A stretch of 64,000 nucleotides of DNA from Cheilinus undulatus. Its lineage: Eukaryota > Chordata > Actinopteri > Labriformes > Labridae. The position numbers and the translations under genes are program-made. Below are positions 45,740-58,750 of the stretch, piece after piece. Location of the stretch: contig NC_054867.1 of the NCBI RefSeq assembly GCF_018320785.1, positions 55,737,276 through 55,801,275 of the forward strand. Reading direction: 5' to 3'. The notes beneath the pieces were generated by a model. It saw nothing but the letters and a program-made list of their open reading frames with translations, was not told the origin of the DNA and ran no database searches. Numbering within the stretch: position 1 is the stretch's first letter; each line of letters opens with the position of its first letter.

Positions 45740-48700
45740 GAGTCAAACCTGTGGGCCCAATCAGAAACTCTGCTCGATCTCTCTCTGTCATCCTATTGGC
45801 TGAATCGTTTGCCAATCCCAAAGCCGGCTGTCACTACCTCGACCAAACACGTCAAAGTTTGACATACAAGCACATACAAGTTTGCTCATCAGACTTCGTC
45901 CCATCGAACGTCTGAACCAATCAAGACAATGTGTGATGTAAACAGGAAAGTAGGATTCGGTAGGGTTAGCTTTTATTTTTAATTTTTGAATGTCTGATTT
46001 TTTTGTTCATGGGTGGCAAGAAAGAGAAACGAAGCAGATCCAGGGACACGTACCGTCCCTTTTAAAGGAAGAAAGCCAAGCGCCCGACAGGCCCGTAATG
46101 AGTGATACGCTGACTGTGCACTGCTGCGTCCAAACACATATCAGACCAACATTTCTTGAAACACAGCTCCCCTCTGGTACGGCTTTTTCTCACAGGCATC
46201 TCTGAGCACTTTACTGCAGCAGGAAAGAGACAACAATCCTCTGTCAGCCAGCGTCGGACGTTAAACTCATTAGAAATACTGACTTTAGAGCCGCTCTTTG
46301 AACAGATGCTAAAAGTTCTGCTCCAAAAATTCAACGTGTTCTGAAAATCAACCACAGGGGTCCCTGGATTATTGTCTACAGGTCTGCATGGTCTAACATA
46401 AGCGTGGTTAGGGCTGTGTATAGTGCTGCTTGATCAAAGCAAAACTTATAATCACAATTATTCTGTTTGAAATTCAGATCATGTTTAAACATGACAACTA
46501 CGTGTGTAGGATAATTCTGCAGCATTGCTGCAGGTCTGACTCCTCAGACCAGAGCAGCTTCCTGTGTGTCCTCTTTTTGTAGGGTGTGTTCACATTAGGT
46601 GGGATTGCTTTGTACCTTCCCTGAGCACAGTTGCACCCCTGCCCTTCCTTGTAACATTGTATGCAGTAGGGGGCAGTATGGCTGTGGCAAATTTACCCAG
46701 AAGAAGGAAGAAGGCGGGGCAGCCTTGGCAACTACTCCTGTGTTTATTTGCTCATATTCCGCACAGACCATACAGTCCATCCTGCAAGAATATGAATGTT
46801 TTATTGTTTTTAAGATGCCAGCTTTGACTTTTTTGCTGCTTTTACCATGACCATGCAGCTCAGGGATTGTGCTGCACGACAGTTAGGGAGATGGTCTCTG
46901 TCAGAGCCCTAAAAACATTAAAACATTGATTCATGCCTGCAGGATTAACTGAGTTGTCTGCACGGAGCTTAAACCATGTCAGCCTAAATGGTTGCCCCAT
47001 TGTCTCTTCGTCTTTCTTCTTCTTCTTATCAAGTCAGTTGGCGCCTACAACTCTACTCACTGGTGAGCCCCCTGTACTTGGGCACGGCTGCATCCATATC
47101 CCACATACCGTGCCTCAGTGGGCATGAATCACGCCCACGACATGGTACGCTTGTGTTCACACTCATCAAAAGAACCAGACATTGCAGCAAAAGCACAGAC
47201 TTTATTCAAAACTCCCACAGACTTCAAGCCAATAGAACCAGACGGGCTAAAATAGAAACACAAGTCTGGGTTTTAGGTCTCGCTACTGCACCGCTCTAAT
47301 AGCTTAAATAAGAGTGCAACATGCATGCACTATAGTGATCATTTTATCTCAGTTATCTTGTTTTCATGAGTATGGAAAGCCAAAATCTTCACTCATGTTG
47401 AAACTCCATGAAAATGTGGATTTTCATTTCTCAAATCTTAAAGTTCTTTATCCAAGCAGCAGCACAAGGGTTTAGCTTATAGGCTCAAAAATTTCAGAAA
47501 TATCATTAATTTGAAAAATCCAGATCCATCTTATAAAAGAGTGAGTGTGAATGAGACTAAACATTCAGTGTCACCTTTTTAATCCCAGAGCAGCAGACAA
47601 ACGTTGGACCACACCAAAAACGACTGAGAGTAGAAGAAATGAAAGTGAGTCATGTAGACAGTCATGATTTCTGCCTCTTTTCTTCACATGGGGGATCTTT
47701 CAGAATATTTTGGAGCAGAACTTTTAGTGCGTTGAACGCAGCAGAAGACGGGCTGTCAGAAAGCAGACACGCTGGAGTGTTGAAAAGTGACACGAGTGTC
47801 GAGAGCAGCTCGGCTTTTGTCGTCGTCTGAAGAGTGGAGTAGCTTTAGCTCACTGATGATTAGAAAACGTGTGTTTGTAGTCTTTGCTTTGTTTGAAAGA
47901 TGTACAAAGACCACAGGCTGGCTCATAAAAAGCCTGCATCCCTCAGAGTCCAGTCTTTATGCAACAGCGCCCCCTACAGGGACTGAACCAAACCACAGCC
48001 AAAAGCCTGAAAGCTGACTCAGCTTGACCAAAAATAAATGTAAAATCCTAAAAGTTTAGTCTTTATTCATGTCTGGATGAATCACAGATATATGAGGCCG
48101 CATGCATCAATCTAACAGCTCTTTTTGTATCATCATGAAATCAGAATGTTAAACTTAAATATGAATCTAGATTAAAAAATCAATATCAATACCCATTTTA
48201 ATACCCCAGAGTCCAAGACACCTCAAACTGGCTAGTTTGTTTTCAGTTATTGTAATCAAACTCCGACAAACTCTCTAAACTGCACAGACATGGTACTAAC
48301 ATGCCACTAAGACAACATCTGTGTACTTAAGACCGGTGTTTCTCAGATGGTCCGGCCCCAGGACCCACCATGAGAAATCTAGACCAAACATTTGGACCTT
48401 AGATGGAACAAAATACATGTTTGAATGGAGACAGGACAAAACAAGCATGTTTAAAAATCACATTATTACCAAAAACCCTGGAGGACATGCATGCATCGAT
48501 TTTATTTTACTTAATTTTTCCATGAAATGTGATAGATTAGTCTCGAGACTCATTAGCCTCATCACTCTCTAATTCTTTAAAGTTTTTAAGAGAGCAGATG
48601 GCGCTTTTATTTAGAAGTTACTGCAGAAATGCTTCAAACCTTCTGGATGAAATTAATTCAGACTGCTGCCCAGTAAAAAGGGTTTGAAGTGGTTTCTGAA

Positions 48701-49935
48701 GTAACACATTTGTTTCCAAATCCAAACTAATTTTTCATTCAGAATTTTTTTTTTCTGTCATGCACAAACTAAATAATTAAAACTTATTAGACCGGGCAAC
48801 CAAAGCCCGGCTTCTCCATCTTCCTCCTCTGTTAGAGCTTCCTAAAACGATGAAGGTTCATGAATGACGCCCAGCTCTGTGATTCAACAAAAACATGACA
48901 TATAATCAAACATCATTTCTTTGAGCTCTGTTGTCTTGTTTACAGTCTCTCCTTTATTTATTTTATCGAACACTGAGCACTTGAAAGAAAAAAAATCTGA
49001 ATTTGAAGAAACTAATCTGTCGACCCAAAGCAGTGAAAGGAGTGATGAGTCCTTAAATCAACGTTTGAATCACATTCGAGATTATGAGCCCAGTCCACAT
49101 GCAGGATCTGATCAGTTATCACCCTGTTTATCCCCTTTCTTCCCACCACAATGATTCTTGTGTTTGGACTGGGTTTTTCCTTCTTTTATGGTTAGGTTCC
49201 TGTTCTGGAGGGTTTGCAGCGGGTACTAGAAGACTGGACAGACTCTGATTAGTGAAGGATTTCAATGAAAGTAGAAATTAAGAGTTAAATGTAGGTTTTA
49301 TTTGCTTCAGGGAAACCTGCGCTGGCTGACAATATAAAAAAAAAAAGTCCAGAAGAGAGGAGGTAGAACTGCAGAAACCACGCATGAATCCACCCGTACG
49401 CCGATGATACTCTGATCTACCCGCACAAACACGATGCTGCGTTTACATGCAGAGAGATGACAACAGTTTCACTTCATGAGACTTTAACATCAATTCAGAC
49501 CAAATTCTCAGTTTTATTTTGACACGGTTACCATAGCAACCACTGCAACATCCACTGAGAGTGTCTGAGTCACAGAGCCAATCAGTATTTCCTTACGAAT
49601 TTCAGCTCCTGTGGATAAGATGAACAAAAACTGTGGCTGTCAAATGATTACATTTTAAAACAAAGTCAGTCACTGATTATCAGCAGTTTATCGCTGTTAA
49701 TTGCATTTTATAGATTATTTTCATCACAGAACGCAAAAATGTTAGTCTATGTTGATAATGAGAAGAACCCGCTACGCAATCGCATGATATTGAAATTTTG
49801 CCTGTATTTCATATGTCAGTATTTACAGGCTCATTTAAGTGAATACTGGTATTGATATGGATATTTACATATATAATCAAAACTTCAGTCCTTTAAAGAC
49901 TCTTTAAAGTTTGAAGAAAAGTATGAACAAGGAAA
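45740..49935. other. Intergenic stretch with possible MITE at 46580-47165
   Basis: No gene supported. Near 46583 GTGTTCACATTAGG and near 47153 TGTGTTCACACTCATC form loosely inverted GTGTTCACA/TGTGAACAC words. They enclose moderately GC-rich DNA with GCAGTAGGGGGCAGTATGG, so a DNA element is possible but unproven. About 48330-48440 resembles a repeat fragment. The many short open frames here are not convincing. Confidence 0.35.
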
Positions 49936-49939
49936 AAGA

Positions 49940-50465
49940 TTTCAGCTGATGTAGGTCTGCTGGTCTGCTGATATTTAAGCTTATTTAGGCTAATATATAC
50001 AGCTGATACAGGCCGGTATTTACAGACAATATCGGCTGATATAGGGCACTATTTACAAATGATACAGGCCAATATTTACAGCCAGTGTACAGCCACAATA
50101 GAGGCCATCATTTATGGCTGTTATAGGCCAGTATTTACAGCAATATAGACAAAAATTAACAACCAATTTACAGCTTATATAGGCAAGTATGTAGTGCTGA
50201 TATTTACAACCACATAGGCAAGAATTTAAAGCCAATTTAAGCTGATATTCAAAGTCAGTATAGAACAGTATTTATGTCTGATACAGGCCACTATCCAGAA
50301 ACATTACAGGCCAATATTTACAACCATTATACAGCCATTATAGATAGACATTGACAGCCAATATAGGCCAAATAGTTACAGCTGATTTAGTAAAATATTT
50401 ACAGGTGATTTAAGTCAGTATTCATAGCTGATGTAGGTCGATGTTTGTAGCCTAAATATGGGTTG
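49940..50465 (-). repeat. Diverged, inverted relative of the 23-bp minisatellite
   Basis: Repeated words such as AGGCCAATATTTACAGCCAG and TTATAGGCCAGTATTTACAG are the complement of the TATTGGCTGTAAATATTGG unit in pmepa1 intron 1. Units here are strongly diverged, often paired into roughly 45-bp dimers, and run for about 0.5 kb. Orientation is opposite to the intronic array. This suggests a shared ancestral satellite or a mobile carrier. A Cys-rich 60-residue frame across it is a by-product. Confidence 0.85.
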
Positions 50466-50469
50466 TAGA

Positions 50470-52355
50470 CACTGGCAGAAATGCTGCTATCTACCAATCC
50501 TTATCTACAGCTGCTGGAGCATCTCTCTGCTTTAACGTAGTGCGAACGGCGCATTACTGTCCAGTCAGCACACACTCTTTCTCAGAGCAGCGAGTGTGTG
50601 TTTCAGTGTTGTGTGGCTGAGTGTGTGTGCTGTGGGTTGCTCTGGGAAAGGCCTCCAGCCGTCTAGACAAAAACTAAACACACTCACACACACTCAGACT
50701 AAACATAGCCATCTGAGCAGCTCTTCTTCACTCACTTCAGTTTTTTAATGTCGACCTCACACGGAACCGCCCACTCCTTCCTCTCTCTACGAGCTCTTCC
50801 TGTTCTGTTAGAGATGCCTGCCGTCCAATGACAGAGCTCCTCACGTACCAGCCTTGGCCTCCATTGGCTGGCTGCTGGTCTCCATGGAAACGTCCATCGT
50901 ATGTTGTCTTTGCTATGTCGTACAAGTGTGCCTGCCTACGCTGAGACGGGCGAAATGTGAGTGGTTAGTTTGGGCTGTCAATCACCCTAGGCCACACCTC
51001 CTTACTGTCTCAGATGATGATGATTGGATGATGATGATGATGAGATTGAGGATGATGAAGATAGATGTTTTTTGATAGTGATGCCGCAGAGAGCGTTGCA
51101 ATACACCTACTATTTGCCTTTTTGATAATATTAGTCCTATTTTAACGTAGTGTGCGTAATTTTTCATTGTTGTTGTTTTATTGTTTGTTTTTTCACTTTG
51201 AGAACAAAAAGGTCATTTTACTTCAATCCATCGATCCCACAGAAGCTTTTTTTGTTTGAGAGTAAAACTTTCTCCCACAGCGCCGCTGTAGGTCACTGGG
51301 AGGACGAGTAAACGCCAGGAGAAATACTTCTGCTTTAAGTGCCCTGAAGCTGATTCTCATCTCTGATAGTTTCACAAACTTCCTCCTAGGATGGCAAGTG
51401 TTTCAGCCATCGCTGTAGTCCAGGACTTTTCAGAAACACCTTCTTTTTTAAAAAAAAGCACTTAGAAGTCAGAGTATATTTCTCTCTGAAAAATCTCCCG
51501 TCCTGATCACCCAGCTGGTCCTTGAAATCTCTAATCATCGCCTCTCCGCGCCCGGCCCAGCGTCTACTCGTGTGCCTTCTGGTGTCCGGGCTCAAACGGA
51601 GACTCCACAAAACATGGGACAGTTCAACAAACGTGTCAGATCTGCCAGTACTGTTGCCTTGTGACATGTTAGAAATCAAACAGCACCCAAATACCCACAA
51701 TCCTCTGGTAGATACACCGCCATGTATATGGAAGCCCATTCATGCAGGAAAAGGGAGAAAACCTGAAATATTCAAATCACAAAAATACTCATGGTTCAAA
51801 GCTTCTTTATTTAATTCTGCAGAAGTGGAACTGCTTTTCTGTGCAACAGCCGGGAATGATCCCCAAAATCAGCGATCCGTCCTCGTGAAATGAGGGTTTT
51901 CACTAGAATTTGGACATACTGAGCTGAAATAAGACTTGTCACTGTTTGACTCAGTCAAATAGAGTTGCTAATATTTTCAATACTTCTTCCATACCATGCA
52001 TTTAAAAAAACACAGCCTCTTTTTTTTTTAATGATCAGCAGAATTAGAGATGGGCATTGACTGTTGCATTATTCTAACAGTCATAATCTTTAAAATTGAA
52101 CTTTTCATGCTGCAATAATCTAATGTAAAACCTTTAACCAATGCTAGTGGTTTTAATGCAGTAAAACCACCAGACGGTGGCAGTAGCACGTCTGACAGCT
52201 GTTTGCTAACCGCCATTAAATAAGAAAAGAAGAAGAAAGCAGGAGTAGGTATTTACAGATCCAGCTTCACTTTAGAAACAATCAATTTACTGAGAATTGA
52301 AAATACCTGTTTAACTCAGTTTACTGTTTGGACTAGGTCAAAACCAGCAGTAAAG
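50470..52355. other. Intergenic stretch, nothing firmly recognised
   Basis: It contains a GTCTAGAC palindrome at 50661-50668, a GATGATGATG run at about 51015-51050, and short AT-rich tracts. No gene. Confidence 0.45.
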
Positions 52356-52361
52356 GATGCT

Positions 52362-52705
52362 AAATCTGTTAGCCTGTTAACGGCATTTTCCATTAAGTGT
52401 TAGCATCAAGCTAACAAAGTCAATTGTCCATCTCTCCTCAGTCCATCTTTTAAAAGCTTCAAATTTTCCTCTGATTTCAGTCAAATTGATTGCTGTTGAC
52501 TTTCAGAGAGTTGGTTTCCTGAAAATAAAAAGTTCAAACTAGCAGGAAGCCATGCTAAATCTGTTAGCCTGTTAATGGAATTTTCCATTAAGTGTTAGCA
52601 TCAAGCTAACAAACTCAAATGTCCGTTTCATAAAAGCCTCAGTCTGTCTTCTGATTTCAGTCAGATTGATTGCAAATAACTTTTGAAGAGTTATTTTCCT
52701 TCAAA
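52362..52705 (+). repeat. Tandem duplication of about 190 bp
   Basis: The sequence AAATCTGTTAGCCTGTTAA, then TTTTCCATTAAGTGTTAGCA, TCAAGCTAACAAA and CTGATTTCAGTCA appears twice in the same order, starting near 52362 and near 52556. The copies have diverged by substitutions and a small indel. Non-coding. Confidence 0.85.
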
Positions 52706-53580
52706 CTCACATCCCTAAAAAACAACTCGAAGTTTAACAACACTTCTTTTTTCAGACACAGCACATAAAAATGGTGGCAAACTCCCACACGTCTCAGTGT
52801 TTTTGTGAAATTTAGACTGTGTCTGACTTTTTCTCCAGTTTTTTCCATTTAAAATTAAATACTGCCCACTAATGTTGTTGGTAAATGTACGGTATGGAAA
52901 CAGTTCTACTATCACCATAAATACTGGAGTCTTGGCAGCGCTACAGTCAGAATATTTGAGGTTGTGACTCTGTACGTTTTTTTTAACTTACCACATATTT
53001 GTCCGTTTTCCTCCCATCTTTCCTGGCAAACTTGGGCTTCCATAAAGATGTGAACGTTTTCCTCACTTCTGTTGCGCTCCAGTGCTGTTGAAGAATGTTG
53101 TTGCCTTAACTTCCGTTGTTGTTTTTTAGCACACCATGATTTTAAATCCATCATATTTTTGAATCATAATTTTCATTTGCTAACTTTGCTGTTTGATGGT
53201 GTTTGAAGTTAAATAAAGTCTTATCAATGTTAATGTTGCTTCTTATTTCTGAAGTTCAAGCATCAACAGTGCAGAAACTCGAGCTGGAGCGAGTGCATGT
53301 GTCTGATTAGAAATGATCTGTTTACACTCATTAGAGCCTCATTCACCTAAAAAGTTCAGATTACAGACATATTTGAAGACGTAGCAGAAATACAGTCTTA
53401 AATGCTTGTCATCAGTAAAAACAACGGTAAATGTTCCCCGAATGTCTTAAATTATTTTTATCTAAAGCTCAGTTCAGACCAAAGATTCACCACCAGCAGA
53501 AACTTCAACGGGCCGCACTGTGCTGTTTTAAAAGCCTGTTAGCTCACGCTGCTGCAGCTGCAGCTGGAGCAGCAGGAGAC

Positions 53581-53757
53581 TAGTATTTTTTTAGGGATTA
53601 TTTATTTGGGCCTTTATTTTATATGATAGCCGAAGAGAGAGAGGAAATATGAGGAAGACATGCAACAAGACCAGGAACCAATCCCACATCCAGTCTGCTG
53701 AGGACTCTAACCTCCACATGGACGCCCACTCTACCCACTGAGCTAAACCAACATGGC
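53581..53757 (-). mobile_element. tRNA-derived SINE
   Basis: Read on the - strand it carries an A-box TTTAGCTCAGTGGGTAGAG (53730-53748), a degenerate B-box region, and the TTGCATGTCTTCCTCATATT and CTCTCTCTTCGGCT sequences typical of a fish tRNA-SINE. The T-loop motif is decayed and it is not a functional tRNA. Confidence 0.65.
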
Positions 53758-54118
53758 TTTTATAGCAACAACTATCTGTGCTTACCTCTCCATGCTAAAA
53801 ATACTTTTTTTTACCTGTGATGCAGCGTCTGATCTAACTTTAACAGTAATAGTGAGTGCTTTTGTCCAAAACATTAAAAACAGAGGAACCAGACTTTGAA
53901 GCCATCCATGAGCGCCAACGATTTCTTATGTTTCGTAATTTTCTTGTTTGACCCGCGGCAGTCTCAGCCTTTAGAGGAACTGCCTACATTAACGCTCTGA
54001 CTATCCAGACTGTGTTCCACGGGGGAATCCGTGATGATGGCACTGAGTCTCTCCTAAAACCTAAACAGGAGAAGTGGGTGTCCCCTGAGAGAACAGGATG
54101 CACCCTGCACCTTTTTTT

Positions 54119-54345
54119 CACCTCCGCCAAGGAGGTCGGGTGGGTTTATTTGTTCGTTAGTTTGTTTGTTTGCAACATAACTCAAAAAGTTATGGACGGA
54201 TTTTGATGAAATTTTCAGGAAATGTCAGAAATGGCATAAGGAAGAACTGATTAGATTTTGGGAGTGATCCAGATCACTGTCTGGATCCAGGAATTTTTTA
54301 AAGGATTCTGTACTTTCGGGAGATAGCGCTAATGGTGGAGGTCTG
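54119..54345. mobile_element. CCTCCGCCAAGGAGGT repeat, copy 1
   Basis: The start CACCTCCGCCAAGGAGGTCG, then TTTGTTTGCAACATAACTCA, ACGGATTTTGATGAAA, GGATCCAGGAATTTTTTAAA and GGAGGTCTGCGCT, follows a repeat found widely in animal genomes. The end is truncated after GGTCTGCGCT. Its class is unclear to me. Confidence 0.65.
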
Positions 54346-54689
54346 CGCTGTTACCACTTTACACCAGGAGATGGCAGACATGAGTAACTTCAATCCCAGC
54401 AGCATTTGTGGGTGTGTTTCTATTCAAAGGTTTGGAGTTTATAGAGTTTGAAAGACGCACGCCCGGTCGAGGAGACAAGTCAGAGCGTAACAGAAAGACA
54501 ACAAATTGAAGCAAGAATACTCACAGTGCTGGGAGGAATAGAGGAATATTCATCCTCTGCCATGACTTCCAGTCATCCGGTGAGACCATGGGTGCATCTG
54601 TTGGCACCTGTAGCAAAGCCAATGCTTTGCCCCACCATGTTTCCACCCCACTGGGGTGGGAGTAATCAGCGAATACCGTGGTGGGGGGC

Positions 54690-54791
54690 ACATGGGGACG
54701 GATCCAGGAATTTTTTGAAGGGTTCTTCACTATTGGGAGATAGGGCTAAAGGCGGAGGTCTGCGCTCTCTGAGTGCTTTTCTAGTTTGCTT
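54690..54791. mobile_element. CCTCCGCCAAGGAGGT repeat, copy 2 (3' part)
   Basis: It shares CGGATCCAGGAATTTTTTGA and GGCGGAGGTCTGCGCTCTCT with copy 1 and continues to the usual terminus GAGTGCTTTTCTAGTTTG. Only the 3' third is present. Confidence 0.65.
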
Positions 54792-54799
54792 CCTGTGAC

Positions 54800-56400
54800 T
54801 TGGTCACCAAACTTTGGTGTCGGTGGTCTCCATCTGAGTTTGCACGGCCTCGTGCTGTCCTGAATTACACCTCTTTGGAAATGAGACACCATGGCTGTGG
54901 AGAATCATCAGGATCAATCCAGGGAAATCTAAACTTTAATACTGGTGGTTCCTGCTCTCTCCATAAGCTTTCTTTCCTCTCTTTGCACGCACTAAAAGTC
55001 GATCCATTTTACCCTAGATGCTAGCTAAGCAGACCACTTGTTGCTGGTTGTTTTCTCCGGCGGCACTTCCACTAAAGTCCTTCCTTACACTCTGAAAAAC
55101 GCTGCTGTAGCATATCTTCAATGTCACTACCTCTCTTTTAAATCCAGCTCTTTGCAGCCTGACAAACTGAATGCGTGCATCACTGTTGGCTGACCTGGTT
55201 CAAGCTGCAGCGGCTCACTTCACACGCCTGCAACTTTAAAACGGTCTCGTTGCATCACAAATCTTTGGTCTAAACTGAGAATAAAGAAAGATAAGCAATG
55301 CTTGCTGCAGATGCTGGTATTTTTACTTCATGGTTGTCCTGTAATATCTTGAAATAAGACATTTGTTGATGAATGTGGTTTATATGTGGAGTAATTACAA
55401 TTTTAGACAACAAACCAGACACATGCACCTGCGAAGATTTGAGCTTTTGCGGTAGAATTTCTTCAACGCATTGTTCCTTTGTCCGTCAATATGAAATCAA
55501 ACGCAACACTGAAGTGGCATGAGGGAGAAATCATGGCTGCATTAAAACCCCCGGGATGTTGTAGGCCTCCTGCCTCCGATAGATCCAGACTACGGTGACG
55601 TTTTAGCATCGTAAAGACACTTCCAAAGAAGGAATCCTCCTAAACCAGAGTCACACTTGAATTTTTCTGTTTTCTTTGGGTGAACATTTTCCTCTATCGA
55701 TGCCTCTCTCAGCTGTTTTAGTAACCCGGTGTGGAGAAAAAGCAGCTGAGCAGATGCTAACCGTAAAGGGACGTGTTCCCCTTGCCGCTCTGTTTCTGCT
55801 CTCTGAATCGGCGCCGCTCCCACGACAATGTTGAAGAAAATAGACGCCCGACAGTGGGTTTGTGTTCTTCTGTGCTCGCTCAGACAGCTGTACCTCACCT
55901 GACAGCTCCGGGACTATTGTAAGAGTCTTCCACCTTGTTGTCGAGGTTTCATTCTGAAAGCACGTGGACTTTACAATAGCTCTGTCTGAGTCCCAGCGTT
56001 GGCTCCAGGCTCAGCGCTCGTCTGTGAAAGAGGACATAAAGGTGAGCATGGGGCCGGATGTTGGTAGGGCTGAACTCTGTTTTCTGTCACAGCATGGCTC
56101 ACACATATTTAGAGGCCTACTTACTCTCCACGATGATAATATCTGCTTATTTGTGTGTTTAAACCCTTTCTTTTATTTATACTGGATGGTCTACGTGTTG
56201 CAAGGTTTGTTATGTTATTGTTTCGGTTGTTGTCGCAGAACATGGTATGAATCAGACACATTTCAGTTATAGCCTTCAATTCAAAACATAATAAAAGTTT
56301 TATAAATACAGCAGCGTCCATGGTCTTTTATTTATCTCTAACCTTTGACCCTCGCCCCCTTGTAAATTTATGGTTGAGGCCAGTATGTCAAGAAATCAGA
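54800..56400. other. Intergenic stretch, nothing recognised
   Basis: Complex sequence with no clear exon. A - strand frame of 102 residues at 55590-55898 and a + strand frame of 102 residues at 55964-56272 have no recognisable domain. AATAAAAG occurs near 56290. Confidence 0.4.
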
Positions 56401-56404
56401 CATG

Positions 56405-56930
56405 CAGATAAGTGTTAATAAAAAAATCATTTTTTTTTACTTTCACTGCTTCAAATCTCTTCAACAACTTCAACCCTGACCACAAAATAAATAAATACAT
56501 TAATTAATAAAAAAAAAAAATTCAAAGTTACACCCTTTTTATGCCAGTTATTGTACACCATGTCACTGTTATTTTTTATGGTTAAAAAAAAACACAAAAA
56601 CACCATATTTCCCACATAAAATGATCTAGATAAAAAAACTTTTTCAAAATAAATTCAGTCTGGGCCATGTCAGTGATGAGTAGTTAAACTGATTTTGATG
56701 CAGTGAAATTTTTTTGTGGTGCCAAATTCCTTTCCTTAGCTCCATCTGTCCTTGTACATCCATACTCTGGACATACAGAAAACTGTTAATAAAACACACT
56801 TTTTTCAATTTATTTTAACTTTCACTGACTCAGATCTATTCCACAACTTCAACCCTGACCACTAAAAAAAAAAAAAAATCAATGTTTCAGCCTTTTATGC
56901 CAGTTATTGTCCACTGTGCCTATGACTGAT
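56405..56930 (+). repeat. Diverged tandem duplication, period about 375 bp
   Basis: GTTAATAAAA, CTTTCACTGCTTCAAATCT, CAACTTCAACCCTGACCAC and TATGCCAGTTATTGT occur in that order at 56410-56560 and again at 56783-56915 with substitutions. AT-rich and non-coding. It may be part of a larger element that ends near 57873 with GGGCTCTAGAGGGTTAA. Confidence 0.7.
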
Positions 56931-58186
56931 AGCATCCATGCTAAACAGATGAGTCTATCACAGCCAAAAACACGCCAGTGCTACCCTCCTTTTCTCAGCC
57001 TCCTCCTCTACCAAATCATATGAGAGTGAATGCATTTGTTCATGTTAGGTTTATTTTATGTACAGGCATAAAAAATCAGAGGAAATATGTAGGATATGAA
57101 TCAAGAGCACACGCATTTCCACCTCTAACCAAAATGTGACTGTGATTATGCTCATTACTTGCATGTACAGTGCTTAACAAGTGTATCAGACCAGCTGTCA
57201 TCTCTGTCTCAGAGACCATCCAGCATCATGAAGTGCTTTAATGCCGACTCTTTCATTGTCAGTCAGCTCTCCACGTTTTACCATTTTGAAAAGGAATGAG
57301 GAATTTCAAACTGAATTCACCCAAATCTGAGCTGGCTCACTGGGCTTCTCTGAGAAGTCAGAAATGAATCAAGCATAACATTCAACCACTAAAACTCATT
57401 TTTCTGTTCAGGAATGACAGTAAATAACTATAATTTGACATATTAATGGATGGATGCATGGATAACAATAATAATTCTATTTTAGCATTAAAATATCATT
57501 TGGGTGAAAGAGCTCCTACATATTGGTGTATTAACCATTGCAGAAACATCAAAAATTTGGGCAGGGACATGTAAGAATCATGTGACAGGTCATCCTGATG
57601 ACGTTTATTTCAACATAGTAAGTGCTGCAAATACCCGTGGTCTTGTTTATAAAGAATTTTGTTATTTGTGCTTTATTGTGTATTTTTACAAACCCATCAC
57701 TGCAACAAAAAAGTGCTCTGAAACATGGTTTATGTCTGAAATGTTAGTTTAACTCCCCAGATTTTATACGCAAAAAGAATGATAGATCGATCTTATCCGG
57801 TTTCAAATCTACCGCCAATCAAAAATGAACATGCTAATCATAGCGCTGGCGGTATGCTGGGCTCTAGAGGGTTAATGCCATTTTGGAAAAATTGACCCAC
57901 ATGTTTAAATGATAAAAACACAAAATATGAAATATTTTCTTTATACTTAACACAAACTGTTTTTGTTTTTGGTGGGGAGTTATTCCACCCTTTGTTACTG
58001 CCTCCTTGGTATCAAAAGCCACTTAAGAGTTCAACAGGTGCAATTCCTTATTTATCATTCAGCACCATGAAACTAGAAGACAATAAATCACAATTAGCCT
58101 TTCAAATAGGCATACACAGTGCATTATACAAACTCATTTAACAAACATTTCATATTGATGATTGATCCTTTCACCTTAAAACACAT

Positions 58187-58600
58187 CTCAAATGCGCTCA
58201 TGCATGAAACTAACAATAAACACTATCACACATCTGCTTATACAAAATACAGTCATTAAAAACAAGGTGAAGATAACATGTTCAAACAAACAAACAAACA
58301 AACAAACGTACCTCGCTCCGCTTACCAAGGGCCAAAACCTTTCCATATGTGGCTGGAGACCCGGTATCAGCTGTGCCCATGAGCCGACAGCGACTTCCCT
58401 CACAGCTTGAACAAACACATTTCTAAAATCAAACCCTTTACATGAACAAACTGACGGTAACTGATCATGCTCAACAACACCTGCTCTGGTGGTGAGGCCG
58501 GTGTGTGGGAACGCTAATTCAAACTCTTTATACAAGTTCCGGGGCGTCGGCTTCCGCCCGGAACGTGAGTAACAAATACCCAAAACAAAAAGCACTGATG
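58187..58600 (-). other. Unrecognised GC-richer block, possible - strand first exon
   Basis: A - strand frame (58188-58595, 135 residues) spans a CpG-containing block in otherwise AT-rich DNA. At its upstream edge is TTCCGGGCGGAAG, an ETS-type promoter-like word. Downstream lies CCCTTGG|TAAGCGG-like sequence that could be a splice donor with the intron beginning at 58325. The middle of the protein (RKPTPRNLYKEFELAFPHTG) is not one I know. It could be a first exon, a non-coding RNA or a repeat remnant. An (AAAC)n tract lies at about 58285-58308. Confidence 0.25.
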
Positions 58601-58750
58601 GCCACTAACACCCTTGGTTATGTCATTAGACCGCAGCAGACGTTTGCAGTATGACCGGCCAAAAATGACAAAACAACAAATAAATAAAGACGGAAATATA
58701 GAAATGAATAAAAAATGGGGAAAGTGTTGATGTTCCCGAACTGGCATTAA

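Noticed and set aside
46580..47165. Complete DNA transposon with GTGTTCACA ends
   Set aside because: The inverted words are short and imperfect and no target duplication was found, so it is only mentioned as possible.
50053..50235. Cys-rich 60-residue - strand frame
   Set aside because: By-product of the diverged 23-bp satellite.
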